This document shows positions 24,981 through 37,270 of a stretch of 64,000 nt of DNA, in pieces. Below the pieces are notes generated by a model that saw only the letters and a list, made by a program, of their open reading frames with translations, was not told the origin of the DNA and ran no database searches. The position numbers and the translations under genes are program-made. The first letter of the stretch is position 1. The number at the start of each line of letters is the position of its first letter. Source of the DNA: Lichenostomus cassidix (Eukaryota; Chordata; Aves; Passeriformes; Meliphagidae); the NCBI GenBank assembly GCA_008360975.2, contig CM039182.1, positions 102,579,443 through 102,643,442 of the forward strand, written 5' to 3'.

Positions 24981-26191
24981 ACCCAGTCAACCATTAAATT
25001 GTTTAGATTTCATTTGATAGTATTTCATTAATATTAAATATAAACTCAGACTTTGTTAGTGTGTGAAATGTCATTTAAATTAGCTTTACTCCTAAATAAT
25101 GTTTCAGATTTTAAAAGCTTTTTTCTCACTAATGCAGACATTCTCACATGCCTTGAAAAATATTTTTTATGTAAGATGTTTTACTAAAATCCAAATTCAG
25201 CAGAATACTTAGGAATTTCTTTCATTTCAACTTCTTATTTTCAAATTAGTGTTTGCTAGTTTACTGAATAGAGATCAGTGTTGGATTCCTGTCCAGAACT
25301 GACTGACCAAGTAGTTAATTGGTGGTGGTGCTTCTCCCTGTGGTAAGAAAGACAGCTACAGTGTTGTCCTCTGTAGAATTCTTTGTGAGATCTGCTGTTG
25401 GGAATGTCTGGGGCATTATTTGGGCAAAAGGGAAGAGATCTGCTGCCAGATGAGAGCATCCTTAGGAGACCATGTGGTATGAGACAGCCTAGAGACACTG
25501 CAGATCAGATATGTTCTCCACAGAGTATAAAGGCCATTAAACAGGGACTGATCCCAACCGTAATTTAGCCCACAGAAAGATGGATTAATACCAATCTAAT
25601 TCCCATCTCTAAAGGGAGTGCACAGTCCATTCATGTACTACATAATGGGGCAGTACAGAACCCTCTTATTGCTCTCAGTGTACAGAACAGGAGGCAGAAA
25701 CTGCTGCGAGTGTCAGTCCTTAGCAATAATAGTGTGTTATGGCTCCCTGAAGGAGCCTGTGTTCCTGCCAGGTTTCTGGTACAGGAGCAGAGTGCTTGGT
25801 TTGCATCCGCCTTGGATTTGATCCTCTCTTCTCTGTAAGGAGCTGCACTTCCAGCATGCCTGGCCTGCCTCCTGTACCAACAGCTCACAGACCTGGTGGG
25901 AGAGAATCTCTGGGGTTTTTTTTCAACTACCATGGCAACTTAACAGTTTAGTTATAGAAATTACTTGCCTTTACCCCATTCTTAATGGGGCAGGGCGGAG
26001 CAGAGCAAGGGGCAACAGGAGAGCGGTGGAAAAGAATTACCTTAAAAATGAAAAATACCTAATTGTAGTCCCTTTGCTAGTAAGGGTATAATTTACTAAA
26101 TAAATTATATTCAGAAATATGTAAGTTGTACCTTTCCCTGCCACAGAAGACCGTCATATTAATTTGAAATTCCTGGAGGTTTTCAGTCTGG
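24981..26191. other. Unique DNA
   Basis: AT-rich to about 25250, then a moderately G+C-richer part (25256-25930) with opposing chance frames. A six-bp foldback GGCTCC/GGAGCC lies near 25741-25757. No gene recognised. Confidence 0.45.
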
Positions 26192-26226
26192 GGCTTTCTT
26201 CTCACAGGGGCTGGGAGAAGAAAGCC
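26192..26226. repeat. Inverted repeat, 12-bp arms, 11-nt loop
   Basis: GGCTTTCTTCTC (26192-26203) and GAGAAGAAAGCC (26215-26226) are exact reverse complements. As RNA the stem could extend one or two G.U pairs outward. The stem is shorter than a usual pre-microRNA, so a microRNA is not claimed. Confidence 0.85.
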
Positions 26227-29015
26227 TTTCCATTCAATTTCCAGCAGTTGGGCACATAATTTGGTTAGTCCTTCCCACTGTGTCCAGGAATCAATGAGCA
26301 GCCAGCTTTAGCTGAAGTAGGCCTGTTTGTGCAAGCAAATCTTTCTGAGCACTTTCTTTCTGGTAGACTTCGTCCTTAAAAAATAGATCCTTCAACAGAT
26401 TAGGCTTCCTAGTTGCATCATTAAAGAGACAAATCCAGCTGCTTTGTTTTTAATGGTCACTGTGGTCTCTGCATTAGAAATGAAAGGATTGAGGACACGG
26501 AGCCTTGTGCTTTGTGACTCAGCTCAGTGCAAGGCTTGGGGCTGCACATGGCTTGAGATGTGTAGAGGAAGGTGTGGATGCAGACATTTTAGCTGCTGCA
26601 GCATCTCTCAGGCCAGTCTGCGATCTGAACACTGTCACTGTGGCTGCCACCCTATGACCGAGAGAAAAGTGTTTTGCCTCCCCCAGCTTTCCACAGAGCT
26701 GACAGACAAACTTAACTAGTCCTTTGATAATTAGGGGGTGAAAACATCAACTCCTTAGACATAGCCATTAGTATCTTTTATAGTGTCAAGTAAGTCAGTG
26801 GTGTGACGGCAATCTGACAAGCTGTGGAAATGTCTTTGGTCCACAGTGCAGTGGGATGGTACGTGGGTGTGCTGGAATGGGGGTTAATGCATGGTAGTGC
26901 AAGGTAGTGCTTCACAATGGTATTTCAACCTAGGAGGCATGGGGTAAGCATGCTTGGATGAGAAGTGTTTCCTGAGCTGTCCAGATTACCATAAACTATC
27001 AATATCCCCCTAATACAACGAACACAGATACAGTTTTCAACTTTCTGGGGCAGCCAAATTTGCATTTTTAATTCAGGGGAATCTCATTACTCTTATCCCA
27101 AAGAGTGAGAAATGCTAAAACAAGATAAACAAGGAAAGCCTCCAGCCCTTTTGCAGTAAATATTACTTTTACATTTCAAAATGGATTTAACTGAATGGAG
27201 GAAATTTAATTCCAGGACCCAGCTAAGCAACTGAAAGCAAGTAGGGTGATCCTACATTTGATTTTTTTTTTTTTCAGCTAAAGCTTGTCAAAAGAATAAT
27301 TTTGTTATGACAGTAGCTTTTTCAGATTAAATATCTGCAGCCTTCTCTATCTTCCTAGACAAGAACGGCGCATTGGAAAGTTGCAAATGAAATGAGATAA
27401 AACATCGTTTGGCAGAAGGAGACAAGCTTGGCAGTAGTGAATGAACGGGATATTGATATTGTTCTTGGCATCATGAGTGGGGCTAGGAAAGGTGGGATAT
27501 TTCGTATAGAAGTGCGGCTGTGCAGGGAGCTGCAAACATGTGAGTCACATACCAATGACAGTGAAGATGTTGGAGATCTGTTCATTTGTAGAAACATTCA
27601 CCCTTCAGATGCCATTATCCATAGGGATTAATGACCTAGGCCTTGCCACTAGACTAAGGGCTTTTCTTCATGTACCCTGATGAATGTTGTGGCTTTTCAA
27701 GGATTGTTCTTCCATTTTTAAAGTGGGGAATAACTTGCCTGCACAGAACTTCTTAGGGATTTCGTAAAGTTATTACTTCTGATAGTCACTGACTATGGAA
27801 AAAGATTATGTGGGCTTTTTATAGTGGCTATTGGTCTTTCTTTTTTCTCTCATTCTGAGATACACAATGGGATTCCACATTCTTATTATACCAAAGAGAA
27901 TATTATTAAAATAAAATCAAAAATATAACATTGTGCGCAATTGTACAATAGTTTAGAAATTACAGTGTGTCATTCTTAATTTTTGCATCCTGTATTCACA
28001 AAATAAAATTTGGAAATGGCTTATTGGCTTTTTCAAATATAGTGTTTCAGGAATGTAAAATAGTGTGCAATGTTATTCTGTTCTGAAGAAAATGCTTCTC
28101 CAAAGAAACTCATGTAAGCATTTTACCATTCATGTTTCTCTCTGTCCTTCATCTTTTTCATAAATGAATGCATTTCAGATTCCAGGCCTGCCAGCTCTAA
28201 TAGGTATTTAAAATTGCAGCTGGACTATTGCCTTCTTACTGTTCAGTATTTTCTTTAAATTGTATTGTAAGTGATATGTGAACAAATTAACTTTTTTAGA
28301 CCTTCCATTCATTCTCTCCTAAATTATATTTAGGCCAAAATCCACACAAATGGCTTTAAGTGAGTTTTCTTTTTCAACCTTTGTAGATATTGGCTGAGGC
28401 CAGAGTCCTGCTATATATTATTTTCATTGTTACCATTAGTGACAAATAGTCTGTGGAGTGCTAATCCAGTGCAGCCAGAATTAGCTGTGCGGACTTCTGC
28501 ATCCATCCCACACTAAATCAGATTTTGTAGAGCCCAGATCCATTTAAATACAAATATGATGAGTATTTTTTGAGCATTGTTTGTTTCTTTGGAGCTGCTG
28601 AAGTGATTATCATATTTATATAAATCAGTATTGATGAAGGTCTTTGAAAACTGCACAGTTAGAAATCATAACTAATTGGACCTCACATATTTAGACATTT
28701 TGGTCCTTCTAGTGACCACATGCACTTTTGTAGTTGTACTATTCAAGAGTAATTTGGGGTGTTTGCTTATTTTTTTTCTTTTGAGAAAAGTGAAAGTGTG
28801 TTTTGACTTGGGTGGTGATCAAAGGCATTTGACAATTTAGGGCTGAACAATACTTTCTGTGCACGAGAGGGCTTCCCTGATTTCCTTCCACTCTGTCAGC
28901 TGGTCTTATAAAAATGTACTTTTAAATTCTACCATGACTATTTTTTGTTTCTCTCAAAGAGTTTTTGGTTGGGGTGGTTTTGCGCTTCTTTTTTTTCCAA
29001 ATTAGATCCAAGTTA
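26227..29015. other. Unique DNA
   Basis: About 2.8 kb. It contains a 91-codon Cys-rich chance frame (26444-26719, +), a T13CAG string at 27262-27277 that looks like a 3' splice site but opens no long frame, and two antisense/sense frame pairs at 27347-27631. No known domain in any of them. Confidence 0.45.
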
Positions 29016-29485
29016 TGTCTCTGAGGCCCCAGCACAGGAAGGACATGGACCTGTTGGAGTGACTCCAGAGAAGGGCCACAAAGATGATCAGAGGGCTGGA
29101 GCACCTCTGCTATGAGAAGAGACTGAGAGAGTTGGGGTTGTTCAACCTGGAAAAGAGGAGGCTCCGGGAAGACCTTACAGGAGCTTTTCAGTACCCAAAG
29201 GCCTGCAAGAGAGCTGGAGAGGGACTTTTTACATGCATGTAGCAATAGGACAAGTTATAGGGGCTTCAAACTGAAAGAGAGCAGGTTTAGATTAGACATT
29301 AGCAACAAATTCTTCACTGTGAGGGTGGTGAGGGAGTGGAACAGTTTGCCTGGAGAAGTTGTGGGTGCCCCATTCCTGGAAGCATTCAAGGCCTGGTTGG
29401 ACATAGAAGGTTCCCCTGCCCATGGCAGGGTGAGGGTTGGACTATATGATCTCTGAAACTAAACCATGCTTTGGTTCTATGATTA
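29016..29485 (+). repeat. CR1 LINE 3' end, well preserved
   Basis: Sense CR1. Blocks in order: CTCTGAGGCCCCAGCACAGG, AGGACATGGACCTGTTGGAG, AAGATGATCAGAGGGCTGGA, GCACCTCTGCTATGAGAAGA, GAGAGTTGGGGTTGTTCAACC, AGAGAGCTGGAGAGGGAC, AATAGGACAAG, TTCTTCACTGTGAGGGTGGTG, TGCCCCATTCCTGGAAGCATT, CCCCTGCCCATGGCAGGGTG, and a tail with GGTTCTATGATT. The GGGCTTTGAGCAACCTGGTCTAGTG segment usually found after 'GGTTGGAC' is absent, so this copy has an internal deletion near 29401-29412. The 107-codon minus-strand frame here is antisense to the repeat. Confidence 0.95.
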
Positions 29486-30589
29486 AGGTAATGCTCAGCA
29501 TAGACAGAACATAGAGAGTTATTACAAATTTCATGCATTAGAAACTGGGGTTTCAGTTAAGAGCCAAGCTAGAAGAGACTGAGAAGGAAGTCAGACTATT
29601 CCCTGAAAGCTGGTGTTTGCCTCTGTATTCATTTTTCATTCAGTAGAAATATAATCCATAGTCTGACTAGGCTAATCATGGGTACCACAGCCTTTGATGT
29701 GCAAGAAATCAAGGAAGAATTAATATTTTAGTAGCACATAAGCAAAATAAACAAACGTAAACCTGCTCTTCAGAATGTGACAGATGGGTGTTACTTTCAT
29801 TGTAGTTTAAGAAAGAATAGAAAAACAAAACTGAGTCCCACGTTGTGAAAACAATAGCTGATGGAAGATATCTGACATTAGGACCTTACAGCCTCTCTAG
29901 CCTGACACACCAGTCTTTCTCCAAATTTTTGTATTCTTACTAGAAATTAATTTTACTTTCTGTGATTATGTTCCAGTTACACTATGAATAGCTTCTGCTA
30001 GCAGCCAATTCACTGGTTTAATATTCTATCTCTTCCAGATATTTGAATACCTGTTGATTTTAGTCATTCGGCACAGACCTCAGTAGAGAGAATAAATGAA
30101 ATGACCTTTTGATAGAAAGAACTGTATTAGCTGCAGCTTTTAACTTGCTTTGAAAGTCAAGGTGTAATGAAGTGGATTTCATACTCAGGTGTATGATGAA
30201 GAGGTTTTATAATACTTTTTGATGCTGTCTACCTAAATGTCCTAATTCTTGATCCATTTTTTTCTCTGACATTCAAGTGAAACTCTGGGCCTATGGTACC
30301 ATGTAATGGGATGACATCATAACTGTTTGTCACACCATTTATCATTGAGTGGTGTACACAGATATCATGAACTGTGCACCTTCAGGCTGTCTGGTTTCCC
30401 TCAATTTATTTATTTTATAGCATTTTTCTGAATTACTTATTGACTATATCAATTTGTTTCTGTCCAAGTGAAATTACTTTTTTGATGAGGTAACCAAAGC
30501 AGCCAGTTGAGTCATCATGAATGTTCTTGAGCTGAACTCTCAAACTGTTGTTTTAACATGAGAAAAGATACTCTTTTTGTTTCTGTATT
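29486..30589. other. Unique DNA between CR1 and LTR
   Basis: About 1.1 kb, AT-rich, with no open frame of note and no recognised element. Confidence 0.5.
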
Positions 30590-31696
30590 GGGTGTCCACA
30601 TGTCCATGCCCAGACACTGCCCAGGGGTGATGCTGGGGCTGCCTCTGTGAGGTGACACTGGAGCTGCCCTGGTGTGGACACAGATGGTTCCAGCTGTCTC
30701 CAGCCAACCCATCACAGGGCATGGCTGAGCCCCTCAGGGATATTGATTCCACCTCTACAATAACATGTTCAAGAAAAACCAAAAAATGCTGCAGAGCAGA
30801 AGTGACAGAGGAGTGAGAAAAATGTGAAAGAGACACCAGGGTCAGTGAAGAAGGAGGGAGAGGAGGTGCTTCAGGCACCAGAGCAGACATTCCCCTGCAG
30901 CCCATGATGAAGACCATGGTGAAGCGGCTGTGCTCCTGCAGCCCACGAGGGACCACACTGGAGCAGTTTTCCTACCTGCAGCCTGAGGAGGCCCCCACGC
31001 TGAAGTAGAAGGAGGGAAGCTGCATTCCATGGAAAACCCATGCTGGATCAGGCTCCTAGCAGGAACTGTAGCCCATGGAGGGGAGCCCACACAGGAACAG
31101 GTTGTCTCACAGGAGCAGGCTGTCTCACAGGAGCAGGCTGTCTCACAGGAGCTGCAGCCCATGGGAAACACTGCTGTAGCACTCTGCTCCTGAAGGAGTC
31201 TACACCATGGAAAAAATCTATGTTGGAGCTGTTGTTGTAGAATTGCAGCCTGGGGAAAGGACCCACTAGGAGCAGTTCATGAAGGATTGTACCTTAGTGG
31301 AGGGACTATACTCTGGAACAGGGGAACAGTGTGGGAAGAAAGGAGCAGCAGAGATGGAGCATTATTATCTAACCACAAACCCCATTCTCCATTCCCCTGT
31401 GCCGCTGGCAGGCAGGCAGAAGCATCAGGAATTAATAAGTTGATCCTGACAAGAAGAGTAGGGGAGAAGTATTTGTATTTTTGTCTTTGTTGCTTACCAT
31501 CCTAATCTTTTTGTAACTGGCTATAACTTAAAATTATTTCCCAATAGTTTTTGCCTGTGGTGGTAATTAGTGAGTGATCTCCTTGCCTTTACCTCAAGGT
31601 TTTTCATGTTATTTTCTTCCCTTTTTGTGTTGAGGGGAGGAGAGAGAGAGAATGGTTGGGTGGATGCTTGAGTCAGCCAGAGTCAGACCCACCACA
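30590..31696 (+). mobile_element. Degenerate avian ERV LTR, probably solo
   Basis: About 1.1 kb resembling a long LTR family I know from many bird genomes. Landmarks: GGGCATGGCTGAGCCCCTCAGG near 30717, GACACCAGGGTCAGTGAAGAAGGAGG near 30832, CCAGAGCAGACATTCCCCTGCAGCCC near 30879 (a longer block), repeated 'TGGAGCAG / CAGCCCATGG' modules through 31300, a CCCCATTCTCCATTCCCCTGTGCCGCTGGCAGG block at 31381-31413, TGGTAATTAGTGAGTGATCTC near 31561, and a terminal CAGACCCACCACA ending in CA at 31696. The usual AATAAA near 31520 is degraded to CTATAACTT. No gag, pol or env sequence is seen on either side, which fits a solo LTR. The left edge and a target-site duplication could not be fixed. Orientation rests on the module order and is less certain than the identity. 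Confidence 0.68.
31091..31152 (+). repeat. 18-bp tandem repeat inside the LTR
   Basis: The unit ACAGGAGCAGGCTGTCTC occurs three times (31091-31108 with two differences, 31109-31126 and 31127-31144), followed by a partial fourth copy. The two exact copies suggest recent unit duplication or homogenisation after the LTR inserted. The short frames overlapping here repeat a six-residue motif only because 18 is a multiple of 3. Confidence 0.9.
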
Positions 31697-34600
31697 GATT
31701 CTTAATTCTTCTGCAAAATTTTGGACTGTGTCCCTCTAGCTGAAAATATGCACTGCCTAACAGAGCAGAATGGAGATTGTATTAAAATTAGGACATTTGT
31801 ATATGACTTCAAGCCATTAAAATTATGTGTATGACTCACAAGAAAAAAAGCACACTGTGAAAGATTCTTAAGATGTTTGCACAGGGATAAAAAACACTGT
31901 CACCCATCTAAAATTAGTCCTATGTTGCCTTTTCTGACTTTCCTGAAATTTCATTGAATTTTTCATGTTCTCTGATTAGGAACATTAAGAAGACAGTTCT
32001 AAACATACTGCCACTTTTGATTAAAACATTCACTAGCATGTTATTAAAGTATCTGAATGTAATACCCTTTTAAATCTCAACTTGCCACTTGTAAGCCCTT
32101 CAAGACTGAAAGATACAAATGGTGAATTTGGTTAGGAGGCAGGGCCTTGACCGCCATGAAAGTCTCCTGTATAGAGCCAGTTTCTTTTCCAGCTGGAATA
32201 TTCTTTAAATGAAGCTCAGGTCAGCTGCAGACAACTTTTGATATAATGCCTGGTCTGTATCCCTATCCTGAAGCAGTTGTCTAGAGCTCAAGCAAGACTC
32301 AGCTTGGCTGAAGCAGCATGGTTTTGTTTTGGTTTTTTGTGTTGTCCACCCAAAGCTACTCTGTTTTTCACTGGTAATTTTTTTTTTACCTTTTTGTGTT
32401 GTGCCTTCGCTGAGTATTTTTCTATTGATAGGAACTTCCTTAGTACATTCTCAGCTGACAAAGTGATATTGCTACAATGAAGCACTGTCTTGTTGTTGCG
32501 AGGGTAGGGAGTACTTCAAACTGTTTTGAAGACCTTGAGCAAAGGAAGCTTAACATTGAGAAACTGTGTGTGACATACATTTTTCACAAAATTAATTGCT
32601 GTAATTGCTTCCTCATAGTAACTCTAGCTCACCATCTCTGCATGGGCTTATTTCAGCCATCATCATGTAATACTGTAGGGTAAGTGGATGCCTGCAACAC
32701 AGAGGGTAAAGTGTAAAGGTGATGTAAGCACACCTTTGTTTCTCCTTACTTGGCTATACCAATGATTTTGTCTGTTGACATGCAGCAGACTCTTCAGTAG
32801 TAGTTTGTGCTGCTGAGCAGCAGAAGTTGCACAACACTGCAATTACAGGCTCTTGCTTGGAGGGATTGTATGCTGTGACACTAGCAGGATGTAATTACAG
32901 CTCCAGTGTATAAAGTAGTAGAAGTGAATCCCTAGGGATATTCCATACTAAGATATGGATATGCCAAATTATGTTCAGAGCTGACAGCACACCCACATTT
33001 GGGATGAATTTTCAGTGATAGGAAATGCCCTGGTTTAAATACAAATAGCCAAGACAGACTCAACTGTGATCTGCACTTCCAGTAACTCATAGAGGCTGGT
33101 AGAGAAGAGGAGTGAACCTAAATGGAGCAATATTCCTGCTTAGAATAAGACATATTTTATCTACTGTTACTGCCTACAGTATATGTAATAAAATACTTCT
33201 CTGTCCTGAAACTGAAACCAAACCAATAAGTTGCAACAATCAATACATAAGAGATCTCTTAAAACCTAGATATAGGGTTAGATTCAATTTCATTGACAGC
33301 TAAGTGAATGCTGAGGAAGAAAAATAAAGTGTATGTAAATTTTATTAAACAGAAATATTAGAAATCACTTCGAGGAGAAACAAACAGACCTAAGTGCATT
33401 TCTCAGTCTAGATAAAATATCAGATGTTCAGCTAGAAAAACTGAAAACTTGAAGAAAGGCAGTCAAAAATATGCACCCTTAGGGAGCTCAGAACACTTGG
33501 AAAAGCAGTTTTGTGCCATGAGAGTTGCATTTGAGGACATGAGATGCATTCATAACTTGCTGCACAGTTTGTCAGGAAAAAAAGTTCAGTAAAACTTGGT
33601 CTTGTATGTCAGATCCCTGAACAGAGTGCTAGCATTTCTTTTCTTAAATGCCTCCAGTGAAAACATGTTTAGACCTTTTTTGTCTGACCCTCAGCAACTT
33701 CAGGCTAGGCAGCTGTTGATAAAGTCAATGTTCAAAAGCCTCCATCAAAACAATGCATGATAGGATCATTTGATATCTTGGTATTTATGTTCAGTTTAAA
33801 TTATGAATAAAGAAATAATCAGTCATTGAGCATTTGCAGACTTCCACATGATTGGGAGTTACTGAAAGGATTCATCTTCATTTCAACAGACTTTAGATAA
33901 GGATCAAGCAGATTGAAACACCTTTCAGTAAATTCTATCCCTAAATCATCAAAACTGATGATTAGCCAATAAACAAGACTTTCAAACAAGGAAGGGAACT
34001 TTGAAAGCACTGCTATTGTTTATTCACTAAGAATAGTCATATTGCTAACATACAGTCTGTATTTACAAATCACTATTCCAGTTTTACACCTACAAGTTAC
34101 TTTTGATAAACCCTAAATTGCCTCTATGTTGTCTTTTTCAGTTTCTGAATAGAAGTCACGTCACTGCCCATTTTTGTCAGTAAAAGGAGATGAAATGTTA
34201 ATAATATGGGAATTTTTAATATGTTGCTAATGGTGCTTGTAAGTATTGTGCAGCTAAATACATACAAGTGCATCCTTTAATTAAAACCTACAGCAATTTT
34301 TCCTTCTCTTTTCAGTGATAACTAAAATGCCTTTCAGATTTAGTTGGGAGTTTGGCATCTGATGATAATAAACTTACTAATATATCAAAATAGTAATGCT
34401 TCTTAATATACCTATAAATAGCCTGTAGATGAAAAGGGTAAAATAATACTTTTATCAGATAATTTCTGCCATGCTTTTATGACACTGAAATTAATTAATT
34501 AGATATGGTGTAAATCCTAAGATCATTGTACAGTGCATAAGACACATTAAAAGCAACAGCCATCAAATAATCACTGAGCAATCCTTAGTATGTGAATTCA

Positions 34601-36180
34601 GCAAAAAAGACCCCCTCATATAAATATGGACTTACAATGTTAAGAGCATCCAGGGATGGTGCCATCGCCAAGAAATATATGCATGCAACAAAAAGAGTCA
34701 AAATACAGAATATAGGAGCTTTCTTTCAATTTGTGTATTACTGTAAAGTTCTTTCAATAGTCCATTTATTTTCCTAGCATGCCATTCATTTGCATCTCTT
34801 TACCTGCCATCCATTTTCTGAACTTTATGTTTTCTCTCTGGTCTTTGTATTTCCTTTGTCTGCATTACTCCATCTTCTTCTTTCCTATGCATTGGGAAAT
34901 GGAATAGAGAGATCAAAAGAGTATGATGCTTCACTCCTTACCATGAAGTCACATTTCTTCCCCAAAATGGAAAGAAAAACTTTAGTGGAGTAACTCCACC
35001 CTACTTATTTTAATTTTCCTGTCATGTACCATTATACAGAATTCCCACTTAAACACTTGCCGTCTCCAAAGGTTGTGCTTAATTCATGAACTATCTTCTA
35101 TTAATAATTTTTCTTAGAATAAAGTATTAAGTAAAGTATAAGATTATATATATTGATCCTGTTATAGGAGACACAAAGAAAGAATGTATTCTGGAACGAA
35201 GCCATGGTTTATCTTTTTTCCCTCTGAAGAGCTCTCACTCTCACTGGAGATCACAGACAGATCTACAGTTTTTGTCCTCTTTCACATCAAATTAGCAGCA
35301 ACTTAAACATTGTGTCTGCTGCATGTGTTCACTGAATGTGGGCTTGGAAGACCTGTATTTGGGTGTGAGCCACTGAGTTAACTGACTTAAGAATATTGGC
35401 AGCATTGGAAAAGCCCTACCTGAGCTGCTGAATGTGCCAAGGGTGTGGAGCACTGCATGGTACAGGTGGATCTTGGTTCTTAGTTAAGCTGAGCAGCTGA
35501 GTATTTTTTTTCTTTGTAGTGGAAACTGGAACTTGATTGTCTCTCTGGCTGCAGAGTAATAAACAAGAGAAGGGCACTGGAAAGCCATTATGCCCAGTGG
35601 CTTATTTTACACTCTGACTGGGAAAATTTCATCTGGCTTTCAGCTAGAAGCTCAAGAGAACCTGAGGTGAGAGTGTCACTGAAGTCAGAGGAATTGGATT
35701 TTTGGTGGGGTGAAGGAGCAAGAGAGACTATGCTGAGGCTCAAATTACTTAAAAAAAACCCCTAACCTCTGAAAGAATGAGAGTGTATGTAGATTAGCTC
35801 CCTGAAGTACTTTTATTGAAGTATTTTTTGAAATCTACGATAGTTTGTTCTGAGCACTTCATTATTAAAAGCACTGAAATGTATTGGAAGGCCACCCAAA
35901 TGTTGTAAATCTCTATTCAGGAGTGAAGAGATAAGGAAACTAATTTTGACTTGTTTGCAGAGAAATTTTCTTGTGCTGAATTGCCAATGACACTCAACTT
36001 ATCAGCCTGTCAACCTCTGAAGCAAGGGAAAAGAGTATTAAAGCCGAATATATTGTCATTTTCAATGAGATAGCATCAGCAACTTAGGCCAGTGTAGCTT
36101 TTCCATTTGAAAAGTACAGAGCATAAATTACTTCTATCCATTAATGTAGTTTAAGTTATACTTTAAAAGTGATTTTAAAA
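31697..36180. other. Unique AT-rich DNA
   Basis: About 4.5 kb. No transposon, RNA gene or exon recognised. There are T/G-rich patches near 32320-32400. Open frames of 60-68 codons show no domain. Confidence 0.5.
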
Positions 36181-37270
36181 TTATCTTCTGCCCAGGGCTT
36201 TTGATGGGCCCAGTGGTCTAATTTCTTCAAGCTTTCTTTCAACTGTACAGCTTGAGATACAAATACTGTTTACTGTGATTAAAAAACATCAAAGCATTGA
36301 TTGTCTGTCTCAAGTTCCTTTGCCAAGCTAATTTGAATCATTAACGACCCCATTGGAGTCACAACTTAAATTGTTTCTTTAGCCTGCTTTTCTAATTTTC
36401 CTGCTTCTGGAAGTAATATTCCATTCTCTTCATTAATTTTTAACACTTTTCCAATTCAATCAATACATGATATAAAATTTAACTGTCAGATTTGCTTTTT
36501 AAAACCTAAGGAAAAAAAAAAAAGCCTGAAAGGAAATCAGAAATTTCAACAACATTGTAGAATAATAAACGCAGTAACTGATTTTCTTTAGAGACCCTTA
36601 AATGGATGCGTAAGTGTCATTATTCCATTTGTAAAAGGTTGATAAATTGAGAGACAAGATTTGCAGAGGATAAATGTAGGAATATAGGAAGGGTCATGTA
36701 GGAGCCTGGCACCTCAGCCCAGGGTGAAAGGCAGTCAGTCTGTTTCCTCTGGAATGGACTAGCAGATAATTCCAGAATATCTTCCTCTCTGTCCTTTAGG
36801 GTACTTCCATTCCAGGAAGGTCAGTAGGGGTACAGAGATTTCAATCCTGCACTGCTATCAAAACTATGCATAATCTTATATTTTGCTTCATATTTTTCCT
36901 GTAACTCTTTGCTTGGGAGCAGAATGTGGAAAATGAAGGTGAAACCATCTGTGGTAGCCTGCTAGTTTGATGTTTCTATCTTTGTTATATACTGCAATGC
37001 TGAACCCGATTTAGATCTTGCCTCCAAAGGAAAGATTTTTGCCCTAACTTGCGTTGGTTTTAAGCCAATTTAATTACCTTAATGAGGAACCTGTATACAG
37101 ATCTTTGCTCTGCAAAAAATCTTCTTTTTAGTTTAGCACTAGCACATTTTCTTTCTAATGACACAAAGGTAACTTTGTCTTTAGCAGGGCTAAGAGTCAG
37201 CTAATGCAGACAGTGATTGCAATTCCATCAGCTCAATCAGAGTTAAAATAATAAAACTTTTCAAACTAGG
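36181..37270. promoter_or_regulatory. Candidate conserved regulatory DNA
   Basis: A repeat-free block with dense AT-rich transcription-factor-like cores, for example TGATTAAA near 36278, GCTAATTTGAATCATTAACGA near 36328, CATTAATTTTTAAC near 36432 and TTTAATTACC near 37068. It also holds the inverted pair ACAAAG (37163-37168) / CTTTGT (37173-37178) separated by GTAA, a layout used by dimeric SOX group E proteins. No alignment supports conservation here. The call is an inference from texture and motifs. Confidence 0.22.

Noticed and set aside
27262..27277. T13CAG, a strong-looking 3' splice site
   Set aside because: All three frames downstream close within about 20 codons; no exon recognised.
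30540..31266. Several 66-138-codon frames, some with Cys- or Val/Arg-rich repeats
   Set aside because: They are translations of the LTR and its 18-bp tandem repeat, not genes.
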